Source: Orobanche coerulescens
Lineage: Eukaryota > Streptophyta > Magnoliopsida > Lamiales > Orobanchaceae
DNA length: 64,000 nt
Direction of reading: 5' to 3'
Assembly: GCA_033398695.1 (NCBI GenBank)
Contig: CM065802.1
Coordinates: 140,602,096 to 140,666,095, forward strand
The translations under genes were made by a program, and so were the position numbers. The stretch's first letter is position 1. Every line of letters starts with the position of its first letter. Shown in pieces: positions 22,499 to 34,866 of the stretch. The notes below the pieces were generated by a model that saw only the letters and a program-made list of their open reading frames with translations, was not told the origin of the DNA and made no database searches.

Positions 22499-23222
22499 CT
22501 TGTAGGTCACACGTACATCACGTATAAGTCTAGAGGGGGGTGAATAGAGTTTTAAAATCTTTGCGCTAAATAACTTTTAAAAAACACAGCTGTAATATAG
22601 TGTAGTTAAGGTTAATTAGCTGAGTTTAGTGTAGTTAAGGTATGTCAGCTGTAAAATGGTTTAGCGGAAGACAACCAACTTTTTAATGAAACAGTTAATT
22701 TAAATGCAACAGTTAAGTATGATGATAAAACAATAAATCGCACAACAATTATAGTGATTTCATAGGAGCGGTAACCATCTACTAGTATACTTCTCTAGAA
22801 ATCAGTTGGAGATAAATTCATTATAACTTTCAACCAGTGAAATTGTGTTACAATGAACTTAGTTACAACAGTTTTCAACCAGTGAAAATCCGTAACTGTT
22901 GTAACTCTTTTCTTTTGTTGCCTAACAACTCTTGATCGAAAACCCTTGGATGCCTCAACAACTCGCAAGTTGTCTATCACCTTCCAATCAAGAACTCGTG
23001 GATGCCTTACAACCTCTTATTCTCAAGAACCTCGTTCAAGAAAGTACCCCGTACTCAAACTTTTAAGACAAGAGTGTTTGTCTTTTCCAACTTAAGAGCT
23101 TCTCTCTATTTGATACTTTATGATCTTGCTCTTCACGATGTTATAGATGTATATTGCTTTCGTTTGCTTTTATTATTTATAAGTATAGTTCGTATCGTCC
23201 TTCTGCTCAAGTATTCTTCAGA

Positions 23223-23230
23223 TATTTATA
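23223..23230 (-). promoter_or_regulatory. TATA box of the minus-strand Copia LTR
   Basis: Minus-strand TATAAATA about 885 bp inside the LTR start, a plausible U3 promoter position. Confidence 0.5.
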
Positions 23231-23549
23231 GTACGATCTTTGAGCTCTTTCATCTTGGAACAAATCCGTCCATCGGAGAGTGGACTTCATTGTTTAGCTT
23301 TTCATCTCTTTGCACGACTTTGTCTCTTTCTTCAAATCCGACCATTTGAAGATCTAGGATTACTACGCCGTCTTTCTTTGATTACTATATTTGGAAAGTT
23401 TCCAGGGCACGAATATCGACGAATATGATATTCCCTAAATTCCGAGAATCAATCACTTTGTCTTCTTGGCTTTACGTCTGCATGTGATTTTCCCTCTTTG
23501 TTGACTTTTCAACGACCGCTGACGTGGGCATAGTTGTTTGTCTAAAAAG

Positions 23550-23940
23550 TTGACTGATATTTCTTCTTGATAAAACTTTGGCTGATGTTCTGCCTTGGTA
23601 AAGTCGGTTGATATTTCGTCTTGAAGAAAGTCGGCTGATATTTCATTTTGACCGAAACCCGACTGATGTCTGTCTGGTCAACCTTAGCTGATATTCTCCT
23701 TTGACCAAATCCAGCTGATGTTTGATTGTTTTATACTGAGCCAAAATTGTATTCAGTGATGTCCAGCTGTACTTCTGACTTAGTCATACCCGGCTGACAT
23801 TCTGTTTTGACCGAAACCCGACTGATATTTCATCTGGTCAAACATAACTGAGATTTGCTTTGACCAAAACCCGACTGATATTTTTATCTGGTCAAGCTCA
23901 GCTGATATTTTTCCCGACTGATTTTAGGCTGTTCTATACT
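23550..23940. repeat. Degenerate tandem repeats of about 30 bp in the Copia LTR
   Basis: Roughly twelve units alternate GCTGATATT(T)C with TTTGACCAAAACCCG or CTGGTCAA, giving a loose 30-bp period. They lie in the U3 part of the minus-strand LTR upstream of the TATA box. Confidence 0.7.
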
Positions 23941-24114
23941 TAGCCAATAATTTGATCTGATCAATATGATCAATACTTAGCCTAATCTTTTAAAGGCTTA
24001 TAGAAGATACTCATTTGGTTCTTCTTTGCAATGTCAAGTACTTTAAACATACATTTGAAATAAACTTTGAATACAAGCATAACGTCATCAAAATCTCAAA
24101 ACGTATTCCTAACA

Positions 24115-24239
24115 TCATATAGAGTAGAGACTCAAGTGATTCCTCTACTAATATAATTTTGATGATTATACATATGGTATGGATCAAACTTATGCGTATT
24201 GATTGGAGAATGCAATACTGGACAGCCCCGCATTGAGAT
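24115..24239 (+). mobile_element. Left piece of an LTR relic split by the Gypsy element
   Basis: 125 bp between the minus-strand Copia LTR and the Gypsy LTR. It probably joins 52675-53943 once the Gypsy element is removed (GAGAT at 24235-24239 against TAGAT at 52675-52679, a 4/5 target duplication). No coding content. Confidence 0.45.
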
Positions 24240-24449
24240 TGTAATATCCAGGGGTAATTTTTTTCGTTTCACTGTTGTGTTGTACGTATTCATTTGGAAT
24301 TGTACAAATGGTGTTGTATTTAATTGATACAATGTATATTGTATTGGGATATTTCAGAATCGAAATATTTATACTTGTCGTCGGTTTTGTTTCGTCGTTT
24401 GGATGTTGCTTGGTGAGTTTGGAATTTTTAGCTAAGTATATTAACCATA

Positions 24450-24800
24450 GTGTACGCTATATGTACAGCATTACGTACGCTACGGTCGGAGTGTTATGTA
24501 CGTTAAGTTGTGTTGGTTACGTACGTAACACAGGGTATCAAATCAGATCTATCTTTCGGCGTGTGGGACCGGGCCAGGTTGGATTCGCGGAGTTCGATTA
24601 GGATAGGCTGGTCAATGCACATTACGTACGCTACACCTTGTGGTTAACGTACGTAATGCTTAGGCTGTTTACGTACGTAATTTTGTTAACGTACGTAATG
24701 GATACCCCATTTTGATGCAGTGAGTTTTGGACTACATAGCGTAAGCTACATAGAGGCGATAACGTACGTTAAGGGCATAACGTACGTTAAGGTGGTGCTG
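24450..24800. repeat. ACGTACGT/ACGTACGC array in the Gypsy 5' LTR
   Basis: About a dozen copies of TTACGTACGTAA, ATTACGTACGCTA and relatives with C-to-T changes. The array ends about 30 bp before TATAAAG at 24827. The 3' LTR copy is at 30560-30852 and continues at 41052 and 49547. Confidence 0.88.
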
Positions 24801-24826
24801 TAGCGGCCGTATTGCATTGTGCAGAT

Positions 24827-24833
24827 TATAAAG
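24827..24833 (+). promoter_or_regulatory. TATA box of the Gypsy 5' LTR
   Basis: TATAAAG directly after the motif array, conserved in the 3' LTR at about 49608-49614. Confidence 0.6.
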
Positions 24834-26205
24834 ACATGATTCGTCTTTCATTTTCTCACGATCCATTTTTGATTTCCTCTAGAAATCATCCCTTTGCATC
24901 CCTTAGTCTTTTCCAGCCTCTTCCAACTTGATTTGGAGCTTCATAACTTGGATTGAAGCTTAGGAAGTGTTTCTTGATGGTTTGAGGTTGTTCTTCACTT
25001 CTTCAAGAGTTATGTCATTAATCTAGTGTCGAAGTCGAGATTATGATGTTGTTATTGTTGGTTACTTCGTGTTTTGATGATTTGTTGGAGGATAGTATGG
25101 TTCTTCAGAGTTTTGATGAAGTTATGATGAAGAACATGATGATATAGCTTGGGTTTGATTGTGTTCTTGATGTCTAAGGATACTTGGAGGTTATAATCAT
25201 GTCTATGAAGAGTTATGTTAAGATTTTTAGATGATTAACATAGCCTTGAGATGATTATTGTTGTTGGTTGTGTTCTTGAAAGATTCTAACCATTTTAGTA
25301 AGGATTTATGATGAATTAGGATGTGATTATCACAATTCTGAAATTGTTAAGTTAATCTTGTTGATTAATCCGAATTCATGATGAATTGGTGGTTGATTAT
25401 TGTTTAGACATCATGTTTGTAGGGTTGATGATGTTCTTGAAGTATTAATGAGGATATTGGTGTTATTATCATTTTGAGATGATTGATTTGATGTTGTTCT
25501 TGATAATCCTTGTTGAATTGTTTATCACAAGTGTTAAGAACATAATGATCATGTTAGTTGATCATTGAGGTATTAGAGGATGTTAGAATTCATAGTTGAG
25601 AACTATGATATTCGTTTGTGGAGTTTAACCGATTCGTGATTGAATCGGGATTGTCTTTGGTGTTGTTTTCTATTGATTTTGTGTTATTTAATGAAATGTG
25701 TTTCATTCAAGGTTGTTCGAGTGCTTGTGATCTTCGGAGGATGCCGTTCGTCGTTCGTTGGAGGACTTTCTCGCCTTCGGTTTGAGGCAAGTTTTATACT
25801 TGTACTAGTCAATGAGATTAATGTTATCATGTATGTGTATGAATATGTTGTATCATTTCGAGACTTGGTCTCTTCATGATTTTGTTGATATCTGGGGATT
25901 GTTTGATACGAGACCCTTCGACAAATTATGTCAAATGCTATTGTTGTTCGGCAAAATCCATTTAAGGCATTGAGATACTCGTTGTGGATGTTATTGTCGA
26001 TAGCCGGTTTGCAGTATCGATGTATCGATTGTTGTTGTTGATATTGATGTCGATTTAAAACATAGTTGTGATCATTGTTATTGATATTGGTGCTTCGTTA
26101 TTGATGTTGTAATGGCCGGTTGAAGGCATTGACGTATTCGATTATCATCTTCATTATCAGTAACTGATTAAAGGTGTCGACACACCCGTGGTATTGTTGT
26201 TATCA

Positions 26206-26430
26206 ATTGGTCGTTCTAAGACAATCGAAGTATTGAATTGGAATTGTTGAGGACATTTCCCATCCGATGAGTTGTTATTGATTGGTCGTTCTAAGACAAT
26301 CGAAGTATTGAATTGGGACTGTCGAGGATAGTTCTCATTCGTTGAGTCATTATTGATTGGTCGTTCTAAGACCATCGAGGTATTGAATTGGTACTGTCGA
26401 GGACGGTGCCCATCCGTGAGTTATTATAGT
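26206..26430. repeat. Three tandem 75-bp repeats in the Gypsy LTR
   Basis: ATTGGTCGTTCTAAG begins copies at 26206, 26281 and 26356, an exact 75-bp period. The matching block in the 3' LTR is at about 51004-51225. An apparent 25-residue protein repeat on the minus strand is only the translation of this DNA repeat. Confidence 0.9.
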
Positions 26431-27076
26431 CATGTTGGCCGTCTCAAGGCAACATACTATCATTCTTGTGAACTCGGTAATTTTGTGATCGTTGAGGGTT
26501 GAGGATTCCAGGATTGTTGTGTTGTGATTGTTGATCATGTTAATCTGTCCTTAGCGATTGTGATCCCCGGATGGTTGTTTTGAATATTGTTGGTCGTTTT
26601 GATCTTTCATTATCTCTATGTCATTGTTCACTGTGGTGAGTCTTTTGATCCTTATTGGATGTGTTATCCTTTGAGTTTCGTTGTCATGTTGCATCGTGAC
26701 ATATCTGGAATCATATCTGCGTGCCGATTGGTTATGTGTAGGATTTTTAGCAGGCACACGATGGTCATGCGTGGATGTTTCCGCATTGGACCGTGCACAC
26801 GAGACGTAGTTCATGAGGCTAATTAGGTACATTGTCCCACGTATATTCTGGATTCCGTATACGGTGTAGACATGTGCACGGACACATTTCCAGATCGGGC
26901 GTACCGTGATGTCCCTCTTGAGCCTTATTGGTTTGGTCGTTCATAATCCATGTTGTATAGGATATGTCCGACGGTTTGCGACTGTTCATACGCCGAGGGG
27001 TATGTTCGACAGTCGGGTTGTTTCTTTGAGATCCGCATTGTGATGATATACAGTTTTGGGTTGTTTCACTTTCAGG

Positions 27077-27210
27077 CCATTGTGATGATTGGCAGCTTCG
27101 TTTGAGTGGTTTTCAGACCATTGTGATATTTTGGCAACTTCGGTTGAGGGGCTTTCAGGACATTGTGATGTTTTAGTATTTCCGTTGGAGCCTTCGGGCA
27201 TTGTGATTCG
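27077..27210. repeat. About 41-bp tandem repeats in the Gypsy LTR
   Basis: CCATTGTGAT-like cores at about 27077, 27118, 27160 and 27199 with TTTCAG and CTTCGG neighbours, a loose 40-bp period. Repeated at about 51880-52010 in the 3' LTR. Confidence 0.7.
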
Positions 27211-27876
27211 TATTTATTTCAGCTCTGGTTTGGGTTTACCTTCGGGTAATTCATTATTATGTTCTCTATTGATGATTCACCGTTGGGCACTTGTGTTGTA
27301 ACCTGTTGAGCAGGTATTGTTCGTATGCCATGGGCATAGTATTTCACGAATGCTCGGTTCTTACCTTGGTTTGTGAGCATCTCGTATTATCATTGCTGTA
27401 CCATTTATTTTGCCTTTGGATGCATATCATGTCGTACATGTATTTGATATTCATTATCTGGATGACTGACCCCGTGGGGGCGGAACATGTTTTCATGTTT
27501 TTGGTGTTTGCGAGGAGAGAGTTCAGACATAAGGGCATGACGATGGTGACGAGGCATTCGAGCGATACTAGTCCGAGTTGTTTCGGTGTTCATGTCGGTC
27601 AGACAGTTTGGAGTAATACAGTTTCGTCAGTTGTTGTCATTTTGTATTATCCGAGCAGGGCTCATGGATGTTTTTGTATTTTTATTTTGGCCATGTGGGC
27701 CCATTCTTGTCGTTGAAATTCCATATCGGAATAGTATGTTGGATATCATAGTAGGGACTATGATTTCCCCTTTTGGTCAGTTTGTTGTATTTTAGTCGTG
27801 TTCGGCTGGTGGATCTCCTGGTGTAGGGTCCACGGCACTGTAATAACCTAATCGTATTTGGGGGCATTACAGAAGA

Positions 27877-27888
27877 TGGTATCAGAAT
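27877..27888 (+). other. Primer-binding site of the Gypsy element
   Basis: TGGTATCAGAAT, ten matches to the tRNA-Met primer site, five bases after the LTR end. Confidence 0.8.
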
Positions 27889-28352
27889 ATGGGTTGTGAG
27901 ATACCCTGATATGTGAGTTATGTGGCTCTACCAACGCGGGAGTAGTGGGGCTGTCAGGTTATGACAATCTGAACAGTCAGGTTTTGTGAGTCGTAATAGT
28001 TGGACGAATGTATGAGTCATTCTTTCATCGAGTTGTCATCAGTGAAGACTAGTATCGCAAGACCTCGAATCTTCGTATGACCTGTGTAAGGACTCAATTT
28101 TTATGTTCATACATTCATTATGTAATAGATTATACATGTTTTGTTGCAACCTGTGTGTGACATTAGCGGTACGATTGACTCATGATTATTTGTTTTGGAG
28201 CGTGAGCTCTGTATTGGCTATGATTAGCATGATTGATGTAATTGTTTATGTGTTGAGTATGTATACTCGTGTTTGGGTATTGACTTAGCATTCCGGATTG
28301 GCCGTTGAGGCGTATTTAAACTATGATCATGATTGAGCGTTATTCTTTCAGT

Positions 28353-29672
28353 ATGGAAGGAGGAATCCGAGGACGTGGCAGAGGGGGTAAAGGCTGCATA
28401 GCAGGCCGAAATCCAGAACCTCATGTTTATGCACATGCGGATGCCGAGATGGGTCAGAGTTCGGTCGGTGGAGTTACTTACGCGACCGATATCCCTTCGG
28501 GACGTCATATTAGAGTGGTCGATCAGCCTGAGAGTGGACATGTCGACCCTTTCTTGCTTATGAGGGGCATGATGGCCCACATGACTCTGATGACACAGAT
28601 AGTGGAGACCATGCATGCCTCGATGGTTCGTGGTACACCGCAGCAGGGACCCCAGGTGCCATTTCATAGGCAGGTTGGGGATGTGAGTCAGATTGTTGGA
28701 AATATCTCTCGTCAGAAGTCTACTTTTGAGGGTTTGTCAGAACCAGCTGATATCGTTCATTGGCTTGAACATTTGGATAAACTCTTCAACATCTTTCAAT
28801 ATCTAGAAGAGAGTGAGGTGGCAGTAACGGCTCACTACTTGAGTAAGGGCACTTATTCTTGGTGTCTTTCTGTGAAGCCCACCGATCGTGATTGTGTTTG
28901 GAGCGAGTTCAAGACTCTCATGTAAGAGAGGTATTATCCGGCTCCACTTCCTGAAGCCAAGTTGTCAGGGGTTCTGAACCCCGATTCTGTCGAGGACGAG
29001 GGTGTTATTGTCATTGCTGAAAAGTTTCAAGGACTTCTTCAGTTTGCTTCGTCTGTTATCTGTACTGAAGCGGATAAGATCAAGTATTTTAGCGAGAGGA
29101 TAAACCCACAGTTGAGGATGCAGTTGTTCAATCATAATTGTAACTCACTAGCAGAATTCATCGAGAAGGCTCTTGGAGCAGAGCTTTTGATCAAGGATCT
29201 TGCTCGAAAGAACCCTTCAGCTTCTTCTGGTGAGAGGACTATGATGTCGGTTCGTTCAGAGGAACATAGGGCTCCGATGTCCAAGAGGTCATTTTCTAGT
29301 CGTCTTCGTGCTAGGAAAGCATCTTCTTCTCAGGCGATGAGTTCGACCGTTGTTTGCTTTAACTGTGACACAATAGGACATCGCAGTACCTGGTGCTTGA
29401 TGCAGGCTATTGTTTGTTTTCTGTGTGTGAGGCAGGGGCACATTCAGAAATACTGCACGAGTTCTAGTGCCAGTAGGTCTCGAGAGATCTCATGGGCCTC
29501 GAGAGATTTTGTCACTCCAGTCCGTACTTCATCCAAGGGGTCCTATCAGGTTTCGGGAGCTAGAGGTAAGGACAGCCGAGGAGGAGCAGCGAGTTCAGAT
29601 TTGGGTTTTCCTCGAGTCGTTGAGATCGAGGATGTCGATGATCTGGAGGATATCGATGCTGGGTACACTTGA
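28353..29672 (+). pseudogene. gag: Gag of the gag-only Gypsy element (one stop)
   Basis: From MEGGIRGRGRGGKGC at 28353 (an upstream in-frame ATG at 28323 is less likely; the RG-rich start is usual for chromovirus Gag), the frame runs about 440 codons to 29672 with a single stop near 28923. The retrotransposon gag domain lies at about 28700-29190 (STFEGLSEPADIVHWLEHLD, ERYYPAPLPEAKLSG, FSERINPQLRMQLF). It is followed by a basic linker and two adjacent zinc knuckles, CFNCDTIGHRSTWC at about 29356 and CFLCVRQGHIQKYC at about 29416, both CX2CX4HX4C. The tail is acidic and ends in a stop; no protease, RT or integrase follows. This is by far the best-preserved frame in the window. Confidence 0.88.
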
Positions 29673-30350
29673 GATGTAACCTTGATTTGTATTTTCCTTG
29701 TTTTTCGGATTGATGTTTGACTCAGTCTGTATTGTAGTATTGGGGTTGTGAACCATTTGTTGTTGATCTATCTCGTAATAATAGTAATCGAGAATCTTGA
29801 GATTTGAGTTATTTGATGTGATTTTCTTTCCTTTTGGTTTTGTGCCCGAGATTTTTTGATAATCTAGGTAATTGTTCATTGTGATTCGAGACGTCAAGTT
29901 GTGAGGACTTGGGCGAGCGATTGATATGGTCCCGAGGACTATATGTGCGTTGTTATTTTCCTTTTGTGGTGAGTCAGTGATTGCATGGGCTTCCGATGCC
30001 TACGTGGATGGAGAAGTGTACACTGATGATTGTAGACATGTACAATCGCGGGGTGTGTACGCCGGTGTTACGAGTCATGCGGTCGGTACGGCTTTCTGGG
30101 TGGTCTCTATCGGAGGAGTCATGATTCGACTGACCTCGCACTTGGTTGAGTGTTTTTATCACTTGACTTTCGCCGTGTTCAGGCATAGGAGAAGCGGGAA
30201 CCCGAGGGGTTGGCCTAGTTGCTCGGGCAAAGTGGTTCGCAATGAGGAGTATTCCTGGAGATGTTGTTTTCAGATCTTGATGGATAATTCATATCCCGAG
30301 TTGTTCACCCTTAGTTTCGGGGACGGAACTCTTTTTGTAAGGGGGGAGTA
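29673..30350 (+). other. Non-coding spacer and polypurine tract of the Gypsy element
   Basis: No pol motif is present between gag and the 3' LTR. A 170-codon open frame here runs through the polypurine tract into the LTR and is judged accidental. AAGGGGGGAGTA at 30339-30350 abuts the LTR start and is the plus-strand primer. Confidence 0.75.
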
Positions 30351-30852
30351 TGTAATATCCGGGGGTAATTTTTTTCGTTTCACTGTTATGTTGTACGTAT
30401 TCATTTGGAATTATACAAGTGGTGTTGTATTTGACTGATACAATGTATATTGTATTGGGATATTTCAGAATCGAAATATTTATACTTGTCGTCAGTTTCG
30501 TTTCGTCGTTTGGACGTTGCTTGGTGAGTTCGGAATTTTTGGCTAAGTATCTTAGCCATAGCATACACTATATGTACAGCATTACGTACGCTACGGTCGG
30601 AGTGTTACGTACGTTAAGCTATGTTGGTTACATATGTAACACAGGGTATCAAATCAGATATATCTTTCGGTGTGTGGGACCGGGCCAGGCTGGATTCGCG
30701 GAGTTCGATTGGGACAGGCTGGGCAACGCACATTACGTACGCTATACCTTGTGGTTAACGTACGTAATGCTTAGGCTGTTTACGTACATAATTTTGTTAA
30801 CGTACGTAATGGATACCCCGTTTTGAGGGAGTGAGTTTTGGACTACGTAGTG
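30351..30852 (+). mobile_element. 3' LTR of the Gypsy element, first piece
   Basis: Matches 24240-24740 closely and includes most of the motif array. It is cut by the insertion of the 30853-41046 element; 30848-30852 (TAGTG) is the left target duplication. Confidence 0.92.
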
Positions 30853-31162
30853 TGTAATATCCGAAATTTCTACTACTATAATTTAATGTTATTTTATCCG
30901 AGTTATGTTGTACAGCATGGAATCTATACAGTATGGATAAAATATATTCGGAACTGAGACAGCTGTATTGGTATAATTGTCGTAGTTGGTCGACAATTAC
31001 GTTTGAGGGTATCGTGTACCAGGTTATCGTCCTTTTGATATTGGGTATATCATATGAGAATATTATTGGATTGAATATATGTATTCAGTATGTGTGTGTA
31101 CGTATCCCAAATATCGAGACGGACAGGAACAGTTGGATTTGGCTAAGTATAGAGCCCTTAAC
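30853..31162 (+). mobile_element. Inverted U3 stub capping the 3' LTR
   Basis: This runs TGTAATATCCGAAATTTC onward and matches the reverse complement of about 40737-41046 and of 34557-34866. The join to the 3' LTR falls in TAAC (31159-31162), shared by both partners, a 4-base microhomology. Confidence 0.88.
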
Positions 31163-32280
31163 ACCCCCAGATTTAACCGGAAATATTACAGCGCCGTGGG
31201 CCCCGAGATGGAACCCACAAGGATAAAGGAAATTTTCGCAAACATTTACAATTGCCCAAGAGGCTAACGACAGTACTATCTTTAAAATATTCGAAGACTT
31301 TATAAAACTCGTTTATCAAAACCGTCGTAAAATCTCATTTCAAAAAGGGCAAGGCCAAACGGTCGAAACTCAACAGTTTAAAAAACGTACGTCAAACTAT
31401 TGCTTACACGTACCGACAAAATAGTTTAGAAAACGATTACCAAAGTAACCGAAGTTACCAGATACCAAAAGACCATTTAAAGATACTCACGCAGCGGAAA
31501 AGACAAATAATTAAAAATACCCTAGCAGCAGAATACAACAACTGATCAGGAAACTCAGTACAAAAACATGCCCTAGCCAGTATCCTCCGGGAAGCTCATC
31601 TCTCCACGACCGCTACAAGCTCGATATCTCAAGAACCTAAAAAGAAAGCCCACGACGGGTCATCCATAATACCCAACAATGATAACCATCACATCACATT
31701 AATAATTACATACCAATGAGAATACAAAATAAGAATACGACCAATGTAATCTTATCGTCATAACTTTACTTACTCAAACAATTCTCGTCAGAATAACCAT
31801 TATCACATATTTCACATCTCGTACTCGATTAACCAATAAACTCGAACATAATATCTGTAGTGTACCTCAAACGATACTCAAGATTCTCAAACTATCATCG
31901 CCAACTCACGATACGGAAATATACCAGTTCTGACCAATACGATCCATCGGATAGCATCATCAAATCCCAAGACGATAACTGATTGTCCATCAAAATACAA
32001 ATACCAAAGGAAATACTGAACATACCTCAAGATATGAACTGTCACGAAAAAATCACGTCGGTCTAATCCAAGATCAGATCAACAACATACGGACGCGGTC
32101 CTACACAAGACCTACAAATGCATACTCATATGACAACGTCAATATGCTCACATCAATGACGACAATGTATACTTATGGCAAACCCATAATATACATATGC
32201 ACAATAACAACACATGATAAAATCAATGATGCGAATCCACATGATTCCATCAACACAATACTGGGTAATCCAACGATCCA

Positions 32281-32440
32281 GCGCCCTCAGCATAGATCCC
32301 CATGATGATCCCGTCGGACCAACGCATGGTGGAAAACCTATTCAATGATCAAGCGCCCTCAGCATAGATCCCCATGATGATCCCGTCGGACCAACGCATA
32401 GTTGACATCCGATCCAGCGCCCGCAGCATAGAACTCATGA
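32281..32440. repeat. Tandem repeats of about 72 bp in the LARD-like LTR
   Basis: GCGCCC(T/G)CAGCATAGA starts copies at 32281, 32353 and 32417 (spacing 72, then 64). The counterpart in the other LTR is at about 38459-38620. An open frame over the latter merely reflects the repeat. Confidence 0.85.
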
Positions 32441-34144
32441 TCTCACATGATCAACACAACATATAGATCACATGATCTTATAGGATCAACACAACATAAA
32501 CAATATAATTATGCATACACATATGCAACTCAATATGTTCATCAAGATGAACAACATATGAATCAAAACATGAAAGACACTATGATGAAACAACTAGGAC
32601 AACTTCATGTTCAGCAACATTAATGACAACCAACATGATCAACAACATACACACTAAACCGAATCAAACTGAAGTACTTGTCCCGAGTCCTTCAGGAGAA
32701 ATCTCGATGTCAAATCATCACCAACGATTATCCTCAATGCTCGGCGATCCAAACGTACCACGAACTATAGATATTCATATCCTCATCTCTATCGCAACGT
32801 AACCTTGACACCCGAATATGCCGATAACCGAGATAAAGCATATACATTATGATTTAACTCCCAGAATCGGAAAACCACATAAAATCCAAATCTCCATGAT
32901 TTACAGTAATAATCATTGCTATACGCATTATAAACGAAATGAAACTGAAACCATTCATTAAACATTATAACTGAGCAAGTAATAACTTGCCTCGATACCT
33001 ATACGACGATGATGAAGCCGCTACCAATCACATTGCCTTCGTCTACGAGCTCCTCGGGCCTGACCAATGCAATTCACGAACATACTCGAACACGACCGCA
33101 ACATACGGTTCTAATCACCGATCAATAATCTCAACCTATTGAAGTAATCAAATAGCAACGATTCGATAACAATCAATAACCGACATAGACAACCAATCAA
33201 ACTCAACGGGTCAACGATACCTCGATCATATATAAAACTAAATAATACACTCAAACCATTTTACGAATTCATATCCATCATATGAACCGAAATCCGATAA
33301 TTACTAATCAATATAACCGATCGCAAACTCAACGATTTCACAATATCTCTATTAGACATAAGTCCGAACCATCCAACTCAACAATTACGAATTCATAACC
33401 AAAATACGATTACGTATACGAATGTAAGGGAAATCATATTCAGTGATCAATCACAATCTTTCCGGGTTCCAAATTGATATCATGATTCGTATTTCATCAA
33501 GAACATACGAATTCTACTACTACAATCAATGAACATTTGATCTTCATATCTAAAGATACCGATAATTCAACCTACGATCATCTTGCTATGTTCAATTCAT
33601 CAAGGAGTTCCTCAAGAACACTAAATGATTCGAAACCTTGTTCATAGCCATCAAAACAACATAATTCGATATCCTCTAACATCTAAACAATCCTCATTCA
33701 TAATTCAAGGTGTATATTATCATATTTTCCAATATATGATCCTCCTAACATCAAGAATCGAAGCAATCCTACCAAGAACACCAAGAACACTATGAATTTA
33801 TAATCATGACCAACATAATCAAGACATAAACCATCATATCCTTCAACATATAGTTCATATAGCCTCAAGAATCGTAATAACAAAACCATAATCACCTTCA
33901 TACGATTCATTCATCAACAACAACATCAAAAATCCGAAATTCAAGAAAGGATTATCCAACATACCTCTTAGAAGATGAAATACATAAGTAACCACATCAA
34001 GAATCATCACTATCTTCATATCAAGCTCCAATCCCATGTTCCCAAGCTCAAAATCGACTTAGAAGAATCAAGAATCCATTTATGGGGGTTGGAGGTGAAA
34101 AACGAAGTAATCTTCCGGAGAGAAATGAAATGACGGGCGTCCTC

Positions 34145-34152
34145 TTATAAAA
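34145..34152 (-). promoter_or_regulatory. TATA box of the LARD-like 3' LTR
   Basis: Minus-strand TTTTATAA immediately downstream of the motif array; the equivalent in the 5' LTR is at 40326-40333. Confidence 0.55.
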
Positions 34153-34159
34153 CATTTCT

Positions 34160-34560
34160 GTTCGTTACGTACGTAACATGTCCATGTTAACGTACGTAAC
34201 AACCTATTACGTGCGCTATCTTTCCTTAGTAGCGTACGTAATGACATTACATAGTTAACTGACTCCTTTCGTTCAATGCCTTACGTACGTAACTCTTGCT
34301 CCATAACGTACGTAATACGTACGTTGACTTGCTACAGTAACATACTTGTTAACGTACATAATGATCCTACCTTAGCGTACGTAATGGTCGGAGTTGACTC
34401 GCTTGTCCACATCCGCGCCGGAAGTTGCCGACACGGAGTCCCACCTGCCGACCACAGTTCATCATGTCTGATTCACTTGTTACGTACGTAATGCCTTGGC
34501 CATAATGTACGTAACACTAGTAACTTAGCGTACGTAAGTCCTTAAGCTTAGCGTACGTTA
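34160..34560. repeat. TTACGTACGTAA array in the LARD-like 3' LTR
   Basis: About fifteen copies of TTACGTACGTAA (for example a perfect palindrome at 34165-34176), TTAGCGTACGTAA and relatives. On the minus strand the array sits directly upstream of the TATA box. The same array is in the 5' LTR at about 40340-40740. Confidence 0.9.
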
Positions 34561-34866
34561 AGGGCTCTATACTTAGCCAAATCCAACTGTTCCTGTCCGT
34601 CTCGACATTTTGGATACGTATACTCACATACTGAATACATATATTGAATCCAATAATATTTTCATATGATATACCCAATATCAAAAGGACGATAACCTGA
34701 TACAGGATACCCTCAAACGTAATTGTCGACCAACTACGACAATTATACCAATACAGCTGTCTCAGTTCCGAATTTATTTTATCCATACTATACAGATTCC
34801 ATATTGTACAACATAACTCGGATAAAATAACATTAAATAACAGTAGTAGAAATTTTGGATATTACA

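Larger units (their letters stand above)
22501..24114 (-). mobile_element. 5' LTR of the minus-strand Copia element
   Basis: On the minus strand it starts TGTTAGGAATACG (24114) and ends GACCTACA (22501), next to a primer site. Length is about 1614 bp. A TATA box on the minus strand falls at 23223-23230. TCATA at 24115-24119 is the candidate target duplication; the other copy is lost with the element's other end. Confidence 0.8.
24240..27871 (+). mobile_element. 5' LTR of the gag-only Gypsy element
   Basis: 3632 bp, start TGTAATATCC, end GCATTACA. Its match to the dispersed 3' LTR is continuous once the inserts are removed. It includes a motif array, a TATA box and two tandem repeat blocks. 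Confidence 0.92.
31159..34866 (-). mobile_element. 3' LTR of the LARD-like element
   Basis: 3708 bp, near-identical to 37334-41046 with a few percent of scattered changes. It includes the motif array at 34160-34560 and a minus-strand TATA box at 34145-34152. Confidence 0.9.

Noticed and set aside
26157..26375. Minus-strand protein with VLERPINN repeats
   Set aside because: Translation of the 75-bp LTR repeat; no start context and no homology.
29926..30438. 170-codon open frame after the Gypsy gag
   Set aside because: Runs through the polypurine tract into the LTR, shows no RT, protease or integrase motif, and has no family resemblance.
30853..31162. Separate small insertion (terminal-inverted-repeat element) beside the LTR
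   Set aside because: It has no own duplication; TAGTG flanks the composite, and the stub matches the LTR's own U3 for its full length.
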